A stretch of 64,000 bases of DNA, taken from the NCBI GenBank assembly GCA_023129115.1, contig JAGMCR010000003.1, forward strand, positions 1 through 64,000, in the 5' to 3' direction. A program made the translations under genes and the position numbers. Below the pieces are notes generated by a model, which saw only the letters and a program-made list of their open reading frames with translations, made no database searches and had not been told where the DNA came from. This DNA is from Candidatus Iainarchaeum sp. (GTDB lineage: Archaea; B1Sed10-29; WALL01). Positions 36,706 through 45,191 of this stretch are shown piece after piece. Position 1 is the first letter of the stretch, and each line of letters opens with the position of its first letter.

Positions 36706-36881
36706 GGAGTAACTCCGGAGAGACATCCAGCATCCCCGTAGGAATGCTGGGGATCATGTTAATATTTGTTGGGGTATCGAAGGTTTATAAAGATTCCTAC
36801 TGACCCCCTTTAAACTACTATTCACTTGAACATCTTCCTTATCGCCTGTATAGCCTCAGTCTTCGAGTATGTATCCCCATG

Positions 36882-37442
36882 TTAAAGCACTACCGGCGGC
36901 CCATGGCCAGGCAAAAGAATGGAGTAGCCGAGGCCGCGGAGCAATGCGAGGGATTTTTCCATTGCGTTTTCGTCGCCGCCGGGAAGGTCGGTTCTTCCGA
37001 AGCCGTCGGCGAACAGGGTGTCGCCGCTGATTAGTATGTTGCCTTTATGGAGGCAGATGGAGCCGGCGGTGTGGCCCGGCGTGTGGATGACAGCCCAGCC
37101 GTGGAATTCTTTGCCGAGCGGCTGGGGGGTTGAGCCAGAGAGTTTTTCTCCGAACATTCCTGAAGCAGTATACTCGGGATCGGCCTTGGCCAGGTAGGGC
37201 AGGTCTGCTCCGTGGATGTATACAGGACAAGAAAAATACTTGTTGCCGCCGACGTGGTCGAAGTGGCAGTGCGTGTTCACGATTGCGTCGATGGGGTGGC
37301 CCGCGAGCTCTTTCTTCAAGTAGTCGATGTTTTCCCCGGTGCCGGTGTCCACGAGGAAAGTGACGTCAGAGACAACGAGGATTGAGTTCGAGTCGTAGCC
37401 GCGGCCGGGGACGAAGTAGACCGAGTCAGTGATTTTGTCCAT
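36882..37442 (-). CDS. MBL-fold hydrolase (glyoxalase II-like)
   Basis: NTHCHFDHVGG, HTPGHTAGSICL, SGDTLFADGFGRTDLPGG, LPGHGP. Confidence 0.9.
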   Translation of the reverse strand: MDKITDSVYFVPGRGYDSNSILVVSDVTFLVDTGTGENIDYLKKELAGHPIDAIVNTHCHFDHVGGNKYFSCPVYIHGADLPYLAKADPEYTASGMFGEKLSGSTPQPLGKEFHGWAVIHTPGHTAGSICLHKGNILISGDTLFADGFGRTDLPGGDENAMEKSLALLRGLGYSILLPGHGPPVVL

Positions 37443-37483
37443 TGGAGGGATTTGGGGGCGTGATGGTTAATAAATGGCGTCTC

Positions 37484-37514
37484 GGGGGGCAGCGCTAATT
37501 GGGCGCTGCCCCCC
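37484..37514. repeat. 12-bp-stem hairpin GGGGGGCAGCGC-TAATTGG-GCGCTGCCCCCC
   Basis: Read directly; between divergent genes. Confidence 0.88.
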
Positions 37515-37606
37515 AATTTTTGGGGGTTCATGATGATTTTTGTGGTTTCATCCTCGGCAAGCCGTATGCCTCTCTTTATAAATGCTGTGGCGGCGTTGCC
37601 ATACGC

Positions 37607-38851
37607 ATGGTCAACGAAGTGCTCGAGAACAGGGACCTGATTGTCGAGAAGCTGGTCGAGGCAGGAATGTCCAGCGATGATGTAGAGGCGGCAATCAAGG
37701 AAAAGCAGGACGAATACGGCGGCCTGCTCACCGAGGCAGGGGCGGCATACTCAATCGCCAAGGAAAAGGGCGTGGACGTTGGTTTGGACCCCGAGCCGGT
37801 CATGGCCAAAATCAACGAGGTCAGGCCTGGTGTCGAGGGCGTGGACGTCGAGGGCGACGTAACGCAGGTCTTCCCGGTCAAGGAATGGGAAAAGGACGGC
37901 AAGTCCGGCCGCGTCGGGAGCTTCATAGTCAAGGACGGCACCGGCGAAATCCGGGTCACGCTGTGGAACAATGCCTGTGACTTGATAGAGAACGGCGAAG
38001 TCCAGCGCGGCGCAAAAGTCAAGGTAATCAACGCGTCCGCCCGCGAGCGCAACGGCATGGCCGAATTAAGCATGGGGTACAGCAGCGAAGTCAAAGTCGT
38101 CGAGAAGGGCGTGCCGCAGCTGACAAAGCTAAGTGATGTTGCGGAGGGGATGAACGACGTAAACTTCGCCGCGAGAATCGAAAGGATTTTCCCGCTCACC
38201 GAGTTCGAGCGGCAGGGAAAACAGGGGAAAGTTCTTTCGATGATTGTGTCTGACGGCACGGAGAGGCGGCTCGCGCTCTGGGACGACAACGCGCGCTGGG
38301 ACGGAAAGGTGAGGGAAGGCGACACAATCCTGGTCGAGGGCGCTTACGTAAGGGTCAACCGCGGGAAGCCGGAACTGAACCTGGGGTGGAGGGGGAGATT
38401 AATCCAGAACCCCGAGGGAATAGCTCTTGCAGGCATTGGAAGGGCAGAGGTGTCACGGCTTGGCGCCGGAGAAAAAAAAGAGATTCGTGCGACAGTCGTG
38501 AAGGTCTACCCGCCCACGGTCTACCAAGTGTGCGAGAAGTGCGGCAAGAAGCACGACGGCGAGTGCTGTGGCCCGGCGAAGCCTGCGATTGTTGTTAATG
38601 CAGAATTGGACGACGGCACGGGCGTGGTGCGGGGCGTGTTCTTCCGCGACCAGGCCGAGAAATTGCTGGGCACCACTGCAGAGGAGTGCGCGAAGGGCGG
38701 CGAGCCCGGTGAGGCGAAAGCGCTGGGCACGGAAATGGTCTTCAGCGGCACGCCGCGGCACAACGAGGCGTTCGGCCGCGACGAGTTCATAGTGCGCGAG
38801 TTCCACGAAGTGAATGTTGAACAGGAAATAGAAATGCTCAAAGGTGAATGA
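37607..38851 (+). CDS. Replication protein A-like ssDNA-binding protein (multiple OB folds + zinc finger)
   Basis: Repeated OB segments (GRVGSFIVKDGTGEIRVTLWNN, GKVLSMIVSDGTERRLALWDDNA), CEKCGKKHDGECC zinc finger; TATA tttataaat upstream. Confidence 0.88.
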   Translation: MVNEVLENRDLIVEKLVEAGMSSDDVEAAIKEKQDEYGGLLTEAGAAYSIAKEKGVDVGLDPEPVMAKINEVRPGVEGVDVEGDVTQVFPVKEWEKDGKSGRVGSFIVKDGTGEIRVTLWNNACDLIENGEVQRGAKVKVINASARERNGMAELSMGYSSEVKVVEKGVPQLTKLSDVAEGMNDVNFAARIERIFPLTEFERQGKQGKVLSMIVSDGTERRLALWDDNARWDGKVREGDTILVEGAYVRVNRGKPELNLGWRGRLIQNPEGIALAGIGRAEVSRLGAGEKKEIRATVVKVYPPTVYQVCEKCGKKHDGECCGPAKPAIVVNAELDDGTGVVRGVFFRDQAEKLLGTTAEECAKGGEPGEAKALGTEMVFSGTPRHNEAFGRDEFIVREFHEVNVEQEIEMLKGE

Positions 38852-38854
38852 AAA

Positions 38855-39802
38855 ATGACTGAAAAAGCGAATGACATTGAAGCGCTGCCCGGCGTTGGCT
38901 CGGCCACGGCAGAGAAGCTCCGCGAAGCGGGCTACAGGGGCGTCGAAAGCATTGCGGTCGCCGCGGTCGGGGAATTGATGGACGCGACTGGAATGGGCGA
39001 AAGCATCTGCAAAAAGCTGATCAAGTACGCCGGCGACTCGTGCGAAATGGGTTTCGAGACCGCGAACCAGTTGATGGAGAAGCGCGCGAGCGTCGGAAGA
39101 ATCACGACAGGGTCCAAGGCGCTGGACGAGCTGCTGGGCGGCGGGATTGAGACTAGGTCAATCAGCGAATTTTATGGGAGGTTCGGGAGCGCAAAGACCC
39201 AGGTTGCGCTGCAGGTGTGCATCAACGCGCAATTGCCCGTGGAGCAGGGCGGGCTCGGCGGCGGCGCGCTCTACATCGACACTGAGGGCGCGTTCAGGCC
39301 AGAGCGCGTCAGGCAAATGGCCGAGGCCGCGGGACTGGACCAGACTGAAGCGCTGGAAAAGATTTTCATCGCGCGCGCGTTCAACTCGGACCACCAGATG
39401 CTGCTCGCGGAAAAGGCATCGGACATGATAGAGGAAAACGACATCAAGCTCGTTGTGGTCGACTCACTGACGAGCGCGTTCCGCGCGGAGTACGTCGGCA
39501 GGGGCACGCTGGCCGGCCGGCAGCAGAAATTGAACCGGCACCTGCACGCCCTGCAGAGGCTGGCGGACCTCAATAATCTGGCGATTATCGTTACGAACCA
39601 GGTCATGGCGAACCCCGGGCTCTTGTTCGGCGACCCGACCACGCCAATCGGCGGGCACATCGTTGGGCACCAGAGCACTTACCGCGTCTACCTGCGGAAC
39701 AGCCAGGGCGAGAAGAGGATTGCGCGGCTCGTTGATTCTCCTTGTCTGGCTGACGGCGAAGTTGTCTTTAAAGTTACTGGGAAAGGCATTGAAGACGCAT
39801 GA
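38855..39802 (+). CDS. radA: DNA repair and recombination protein RadA
   Basis: HhH N-terminus, [16 protein letters not shown] Walker A region, [44 protein letters not shown]. Confidence 0.96.
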   Translation: MTEKANDIEALPGVGSATAEKLREAGYRGVESIAVAAVGELMDATGMGESICKKLIKYAGDSCEMGFETANQLMEKRASVGRITTGSKALDELLGGGIETRSISEFYGRFGSAKTQVALQVCINAQLPVEQGGLGGGALYIDTEGAFRPERVRQMAEAAGLDQTEALEKIFIARAFNSDHQMLLAEKASDMIEENDIKLVVVDSLTSAFRAEYVGRGTLAGRQQKLNRHLHALQRLADLNNLAIIVTNQVMANPGLLFGDPTTPIGGHIVGHQSTYRVYLRNSQGEKRIARLVDSPCLADGEVVFKVTGKGIEDA

Positions 39803-40473
39803 CGGCTTCCATAAAGGAGTTGGCCCCCAATGACCGCCCCAGGGAGCGGCTGGAAGCAGAGGGGGCCGCCGCCCTAAGCAATTCCGAGTTAGTGGCGATT
39901 ATACTGAATTCTGGCACCCGAAACGAAAACGCGATTGCTGTCGCCCAGGAACTGCTCGGCAAAGAAAAACTCGCGAGACTCCCGGGATTAGGTGTGAGGA
40001 AGCTGTGCGAATCCAAAGGAATTGGCAAAGCAAAGGCGTGCAGGCTAATCGCTGCAGTCGAGCTTGGGAAAAGGGCTCTTTCAGCGCCGGCCGAGGGAGC
40101 AGTCATAAAAAGCGCGGCTGACGCTGTGGGAGTGGCACTGCCTTCACTCGCGAACCGGAAAAAAGAAGTGTTCGTCGGCCTCTACATCGGCACAAAAAAC
40201 CGGCTCCTGAAAAAAGAGGTTATATCGATTGGGAGCGTTGACAAAACTGTTGTCCACGCCCGCGAAGTCTTCAAGCCCGCCATAGAAGAGTCTGCGTCAG
40301 GCGTTGTCTTGCTGCACAACCACCCGTCCGGTGACCCTTCCCCCAGTGAAGAAGACATAGAACTGACAAAAGAGTTAGGGGCGGCAGGAGAACTGATTGG
40401 GATAGAACTTCTTGACCACATAATAGTCGGCAAAAACAGTTACGCAAGCACGCGCGAGTCGGGAATTATTTAG
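39799..40473 (+). CDS. radC: RadC-family (JAB/MPN) protein
   Basis: [50 protein letters not shown]-type motif. Confidence 0.93.
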   Translation: MTASIKELAPNDRPRERLEAEGAAALSNSELVAIILNSGTRNENAIAVAQELLGKEKLARLPGLGVRKLCESKGIGKAKACRLIAAVELGKRALSAPAEGAVIKSAADAVGVALPSLANRKKEVFVGLYIGTKNRLLKKEVISIGSVDKTVVHAREVFKPAIEESASGVVLLHNHPSGDPSPSEEDIELTKELGAAGELIGIELLDHIIVGKNSYASTRESGII

Positions 40474-40744
40474 AAAGGCGGCCCTCCCACTCGAGGACCT
40501 CTCTCACGAACTTGTTTCCCTTGGGAGTGAGGGAATAAACCGCGAAAACATCGCCATCTTTTTTCCTTGGCTCTTTAACAACAAGACGATAATCCACTGC
40601 TTTTTTCAGGTTTTCAGACACTGTTTTGTCACTTTTTTCAGTAGTCCTCTTTAATTCGGAATAGCGCTTGCTTCCCTTCTTCAGTGTCACCAGTATCTCA
40701 AAAAATGCTCCAGCAGATGCTTCAGAAACAGCAGTTTTTGTCAT
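40466..40744 (-). CDS. Winged-HTH regulator (HxlR/ArsR-like)
   Basis: ILVTLKKGSKRYSELKRTTEKSDKTVSENLKKAVDYRLVVKEP. Confidence 0.75.
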   Translation of the reverse strand: MTKTAVSEASAGAFFEILVTLKKGSKRYSELKRTTEKSDKTVSENLKKAVDYRLVVKEPRKKDGDVFAVYSLTPKGNKFVREVLEWEGRLSK

Positions 40745-40782
40745 TGCTAAGCATAGACTGGTTTCGTTAAAATACCATTATC

Positions 40783-40820
40783 TTTATATATTATAGAGTG
40801 GACTTTACCACTAGTAAAGT
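40783..40820 (+). promoter_or_regulatory. TATA (tttatatattata) plus inverted-repeat operator ACTTTAC-CACTA-GTAAAGT (40802-40820)
   Basis: Perfect 7-bp arms, 5-nt spacer, at expected TSS position between divergent genes. Confidence 0.65.
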
Positions 40821-40835
40821 AAGAGTGGTGGGCGC

Positions 40836-40988
40836 ATGACCCAAAAGAGCATACGGGACTACGAGAAGAAGCTGATGAAGGAATGCATAGAAGACGCCGA
40901 AAAAGTAATTGGGCCCAAATCCCCGGCAGCAGTTGCGTATATTGCAACTTCTTTTTTCAGGCTGCGCAGAAAATCCAATAACTTTTAA
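40836..40988 (+). CDS. Small hypothetical protein (50 aa), not in supplied ORF track
   Basis: ATG..TAA: MTQKSIRDYEKKLMKECIEDAEKVIGPKSPAAVAYIATSFFRLRRKSNNF; follows TATA and operator. Confidence 0.45.
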   Translation: MTQKSIRDYEKKLMKECIEDAEKVIGPKSPAAVAYIATSFFRLRRKSNNF

Positions 40989-41024
40989 TACTGGGTCTTC
41001 GTCTTGAGTGCGGGGTGTAAACCA

Positions 41025-41579
41025 ATGTGGATTATATTAGGGGCAATACTGCTTGTGCTGGTCGTGGCGGCGATAGCGCTCGTCATGATGTACAACTCGT
41101 TCATCTCGCTCAAGACCCAGATGGAGAACTCGCTGGCGCAGATTGACGTGCAGACCAAGAGGCGGTTCGACCTCGTGCCGAACCTGGTCGAGACCGTTAA
41201 GGGCTACGCCAAGCACGAGAAAAGCACGCTCACTGAAGTGACCAAGGCTCGCGCGGCAATCAGCAAGGCCGGCTCTCCCGGCGAAAAGATGGCTGCGGAG
41301 AACCTGCTGTCCGGCGCGCTCAAGACACTGTTCGCGGTCAGCGAGAACTACCCCAAGCTCCTGGCCAACCAAAACTTTTTGATGCTCCAGGAAGAGCTTG
41401 CCGGGATTGAGGGCAAGATTGCGTACGCGAGGCAGTTCTACAACGACGCGATAATGCGGTGGAACAAGAAAGTGCAGTCGTTCCCAAGCAACGTAATCGC
41501 CGGCGTGTTCGGCTTCAAGGCGCAAGAGCATCTTGAGGCAACTGCCGCGGAGCGCAAGGCAGTCAAAGTGAAGTTCTGA
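41025..41579 (+). CDS. lemA: LemA family protein
   Basis: TM + YNSFISLKTQMENSLAQIDVQTKRRFDLVPNLVETVKGYAKHE. Confidence 0.93.
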   Translation: MWIILGAILLVLVVAAIALVMMYNSFISLKTQMENSLAQIDVQTKRRFDLVPNLVETVKGYAKHEKSTLTEVTKARAAISKAGSPGEKMAAENLLSGALKTLFAVSENYPKLLANQNFLMLQEELAGIEGKIAYARQFYNDAIMRWNKKVQSFPSNVIAGVFGFKAQEHLEATAAERKAVKVKF

Positions 41580-42493
41580 TGCCGCAGGAATACTACGACG
41601 CGATTGCTGCGAACCGGCGCAGCACGTTCTTCCTGTTCGGGGCCTTCCTAGTCCTGATAATTGTTGTTGGCTTCTTTTTCGGGATGTGGATTGGCTCCGA
41701 GCTGGCCGGCATGGTAATTACTTTCTTCCTCGCAGTGGTCTGGGGGCTGGTCAGCTGGTTCGCGGGGGACAAGATTGTGCTTGGGGTGAGCGGCGCGAGG
41801 AAAGTCGAGAAGCGTGAGTACCCGCACTTGTTCCACACGATTGAGGGCCTGGCAATCGCGGCCGGCGTGCCGACGCCCGAGGCGTACGTGATTGACGACG
41901 CCTCGCCGAACGCGTTCGCGACGGGGCGCGACCCGCAGCACGCCAAGATTGCCGTTACGACCGGGCTGCTGAAGATGATGAACCGGCAGGAGCTCGAGGG
42001 CGTTGTCGCGCACGAGATGAGCCACGTCAAGAACTATGACATCAGGACCATGATGGTTGCTGCGGTCTTGGTGGGGATTGTTGCGCTGATTGGGAACGTG
42101 TTTATCCGCATGATGTTCTACAGCGGGAAAAGCCGGGACCGGGAGGGCGGGAACGCGGCGCTGATGGCGATTGGGTTTTTGTTTATTCTCGCCTCGCCTG
42201 TGGTCGCGCAATTGATAAAGATGGCTATTTCGCGGAAAAGGGAGTTCATGGCGGACGCGAGCGCGGTGGAATTGACGCGGAACCCGGACGGCTTGAGGAT
42301 GGCGCTGAAGAAACTGGCTGCGGACCACACCCCGCTGAAGAGGGCGAACGGCGCCACTGCCCATTTGTACATCGAGGATCCGATGGACAAGGAGAAAAAG
42401 GGCTTCTTCAAGTCGCTTGGGGGAATGTTTTCGACGCACCCGCCGATAGGGGAGAGGATTAGCCGGCTGGCTGAGTACGGGATGATTGGGTAG
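41579..42493 (+). CDS. htpX: HtpX-type M48 zinc metalloprotease
   Basis: GVVAHEMSHVKNYDIRTMM, REFMADASAVELT. Confidence 0.93.
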   Translation: MPQEYYDAIAANRRSTFFLFGAFLVLIIVVGFFFGMWIGSELAGMVITFFLAVVWGLVSWFAGDKIVLGVSGARKVEKREYPHLFHTIEGLAIAAGVPTPEAYVIDDASPNAFATGRDPQHAKIAVTTGLLKMMNRQELEGVVAHEMSHVKNYDIRTMMVAAVLVGIVALIGNVFIRMMFYSGKSRDREGGNAALMAIGFLFILASPVVAQLIKMAISRKREFMADASAVELTRNPDGLRMALKKLAADHTPLKRANGATAHLYIEDPMDKEKKGFFKSLGGMFSTHPPIGERISRLAEYGMIG

Positions 42494-42997
42494 TTACTCA
42501 AGCCCCTTGTGCATCCCGGAGTACGCCTCGTCAACAGAGTTGTTCAGGCGGATGAACATTATTTGTGCGACGCGCGCGTTTTGCTTGAAGCGGAGGCCGT
42601 GCGGGTTCTGGACCACGAGGGAGAACTCGCTCTTGCCGTGGAAGCCCGCGTCCCAGAACCCGTGCACAGTGAACGCGCCCATTCGCAAAAGCGAGGAGCG
42701 CGTCTGGGCGAACGCAATTACGTCGTCCGGCAGGTTGACGTACTCGTTCGTCTTTACTTTGTAGATTCCCGGCTCGAGAAGCGCCCACATGTCCTCAAAG
42801 ACAACTGGCTCTGTCTCTGGAAAAACGCGCTCCTTGTTCGAGAAGTCCAAGCTGCCCGCGCCCTTGAACTTGAATAGCTCGTGGCCGGTGAGGTCAAAGC
42901 CGTTGGGCTGGAGCTGGTGCTTCAGGGAGATGTAGTCCTTCACAAGAGGGGGGTCGTTCTTTATCAATTTCTTCAGTTCGGAGTCATGTAGAATCAT
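42494..42997 (-). CDS. dcd: dCTP deaminase/dUTPase family
   Basis: QPNGFDLTGHELF, ARTSRSSLLRMG-type motif (AQTRSSLLRMGAFTVHGFWDAGFHGKSEFSLVV). Confidence 0.85.
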   Translation of the reverse strand: MILHDSELKKLIKNDPPLVKDYISLKHQLQPNGFDLTGHELFKFKGAGSLDFSNKERVFPETEPVVFEDMWALLEPGIYKVKTNEYVNLPDDVIAFAQTRSSLLRMGAFTVHGFWDAGFHGKSEFSLVVQNPHGLRFKQNARVAQIMFIRLNNSVDEAYSGMHKGLE

Positions 42998-43104
42998 GCT
43001 CTAACACCTCGAGCGAAGCGAGTATTTTTTCCCCAGGGTTTTTGCCTCCTGGCAAATCCCAAAGGATTGCCGGGGAAGAGCGAAGCGAAGGGAAAAAGGC
43101 TGTT

Positions 43105-43164
43105 CTTCACCAGAGGTGGGTCACCCTCGATTAGTTTCTTTAGCTCTGCGTCGTGTAAGATCAT
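43105..43164 (-). pseudogene. Partial duplicate of dcd 5' end (MILHDAELKKLIEGDPPLVK...)
   Basis: Compare intact MILHDSELKKLIKNDPPLVK; diverges into non-dcd sequence and stops. Confidence 0.8.
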
Positions 43165-43407
43165 TCAATCACCTCGAGCACAGTCTTGTACTACGCGAAC
43201 ACCATCAAACTGCTTTGTTATCTTTGGCACCATGTGGAAAGGCCCGTTCAAGTCGATGCCCGCCCCACGCAATTTGTTAAGCCCTTCGCGGGTTAAGAGC
43301 TGTGGCAAACTCTTTAGCACGTCCTGCTTATTGTTTTTGTGGAAGAGCCTTAACCCCTCGCCAGTAAAGTGGCTTCTTTGCAGGTCAACTGTAATTTCTT
43401 CTGTCAT
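43165..43407 (-). CDS. Hypothetical protein (80 aa)
   Basis: Complete ORF between epimerase and dcd, same strand. Confidence 0.45.
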   Translation of the reverse strand: MTEEITVDLQRSHFTGEGLRLFHKNNKQDVLKSLPQLLTREGLNKLRGAGIDLNGPFHMVPKITKQFDGVRVVQDCARGD

Positions 43408-43484
43408 CTATGTTTTCAACTCCTTGATTGTCTTTCAACTGTAATTTCTTCTGTCATCTATGCCTTCAGCTCCTTGATTGTCTT
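43385..43484. repeat. 50-bp tandem duplication (two copies, three differences)
   Basis: tcaactgtaatttcttctgtcatctatg[tt/cc]ttca[a/g]ctccttgattgtctt twice. Confidence 0.92.
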
Positions 43485-44360
43485 GGCGAGGCCTTTCTCC
43501 AGCTTGTACTTGGGCTTGTAGCCGATGGACTGGGCTTTGGTTATGTCTACGACGCGGTTTCGGAGGAGGCGGTCGATGCTCGAGGGCAGCATGGTGACAT
43601 TGGACTCGCCGGGCGTCACCTTTGAGCGCGCGAGATAGGCGAGGGAAGCGGCTTTCGCAGCGATGGGGTTGACTTGGTCGGACGGGAAGCGCTTGTGCAT
43701 CAGCTTGCAGATGAGCTTGTAAGTGTCGCGGTACGACAGAACGTCCGGGCCCGCAAGGTTATAGATTTGGTTGCGGGCGTCGGGCTTGAGGCAGAGCAAA
43801 AGGAAGTCGATTACGTCGTCGATGTAGACCAAATGGAAAGAATTCTCGCCGCGGCCAATCATTGGGTAGTTGTTCTCCGCGGCCTTCAGGATTTGCCCCC
43901 AGAAGCGGTTCGGGCCGTAAATGATGGTAGAGCGGACGATTGTGTAGGGGATTTGGTGCTTGAGCCGGTAGTCCATTACAATGCGCTCGGCCTCTTCCTT
44001 GGACTTCTCGTACTTTGTTTTTGGGGCGTACGGGTCGTCCTCTCGCGCTGGGGAGCGGGTCTCGCCGAGCACGCCAATCGGGCCGAGGAGTATAAAGCGC
44101 TCCAAGTCCCTGCGCTTGCAGAGGTCGAGCAGGTTGCGCGTGCCCTCCACGTTCAGCTTCCAGAGTTGCCTGGACTCGTCCAGTTCGGCCGCCAGGTGGT
44201 ATACTACTTCGAAGCGCTTCGAGCGGATGCGGGAGAGGCCGTCCTCTGTCAACAGGTTTGCCTCGCTGCCGAAGCCTATTACGGTGTGGCCCTTCTTTTT
44301 GAGCGCTTGCACGAGGCGCTTCCCCACGAAGCCAGTCGCGCCCGTGACGAGGATTCGCAT
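43458..44360 (-). CDS. NAD-dependent epimerase/dehydratase (SDR)
   Basis: MRILVTGATGFVGKRLVQAL; YEKSKEEAERIV (YxxxK). Confidence 0.9.
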   Translation of the reverse strand: MRILVTGATGFVGKRLVQALKKKGHTVIGFGSEANLLTEDGLSRIRSKRFEVVYHLAAELDESRQLWKLNVEGTRNLLDLCKRRDLERFILLGPIGVLGETRSPAREDDPYAPKTKYEKSKEEAERIVMDYRLKHQIPYTIVRSTIIYGPNRFWGQILKAAENNYPMIGRGENSFHLVYIDDVIDFLLLCLKPDARNQIYNLAGPDVLSYRDTYKLICKLMHKRFPSDQVNPIAAKAASLAYLARSKVTPGESNVTMLPSSIDRLLRNRVVDITKAQSIGYKPKYKLEKGLAKTIKELKA

Positions 44361-44405
44361 GCGGGATAAATAACCCCCTCTATATATAAAAAAGTCCCCA
44401 CTTAA

Positions 44406-45191
44406 ATGTCCACGGAGTTGAGGCAAATGAAAATGGGGAAGGTAGAGAAGTACATCTACGACCACAAGAAGCGCGGTGAGCCGATGCTTTTTATACTCAT
44501 CGACCCCTGCGACCACCCCTCGCCAGAAGACGCTGCAAAGGCGGCAAAGGCAGCCGAGGACGGGGGCTCGCAGCTCATACTGGTCGGCGGCTCAATCGGC
44601 GCGCAGGGCTCGCTCATGGACGAGACCACCCGGCTGATTAAGGAGGCGGTCAGCGTGCCCGTCAACATATTCCCGGGAAACAACGCCTCGATAACCAGGC
44701 ACGCCGACTCAATCTACTTTTATTCGCTCCTGAACTCGAGGAATGCGTACTGGACCACCATGGCCCAGACCACAGGCGCCCCGGTGATAAAGCGGATGGG
44801 GATTGAGCCCCTCCCAACGGGCTATATAGTGGTCGCGCCGGGCGGCACAGTGGGCTGGGTCGCGGACGTCAACTTGGTGCCGCGCAACAGGCCGGGGATT
44901 GCGGCTGCGCTTGCCATGGCCGGGGAGTACATGGGCAACCGCTTGCTGCTCACGGACGCCGGGTCTGCCCCGGAAGAGGGGCACATGCCGCTTGAGATGA
45001 TAAAGGCTGTGAGGCAGGCCATCAGCATTCCGTACATTGTTGGCGGCGGGGTGAGCACGCCAGAGCAGGCCAAGAAAGTAGTCAAGGCGGGCGCCGACGC
45101 CATCCAGGTCGGCACCGCCATCGAAAACAACCAGAAGGTAAGGGACACGGCAAAGAAAATGCTCAGGGCGATGAAGGAAGGAAAGAAATGA
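44406..45191 (+). CDS. Geranylgeranylglyceryl phosphate synthase family
   Basis: IDPCDHPSPEDAAKAAKAAEDGGSQLILVGGSIG; YIVGGGVSTPEQAKKVVKAGADAIQVGTAIE. Confidence 0.92.
   Translation: MSTELRQMKMGKVEKYIYDHKKRGEPMLFILIDPCDHPSPEDAAKAAKAAEDGGSQLILVGGSIGAQGSLMDETTRLIKEAVSVPVNIFPGNNASITRHADSIYFYSLLNSRNAYWTTMAQTTGAPVIKRMGIEPLPTGYIVVAPGGTVGWVADVNLVPRNRPGIAAALAMAGEYMGNRLLLTDAGSAPEEGHMPLEMIKAVRQAISIPYIVGGGVSTPEQAKKVVKAGADAIQVGTAIENNQKVRDTAKKMLRAMKEGKK

Noticed and set aside
41025-42493. LemA-HtpX pair as a novel system
   Set aside because: This is a widespread, previously known gene pairing.
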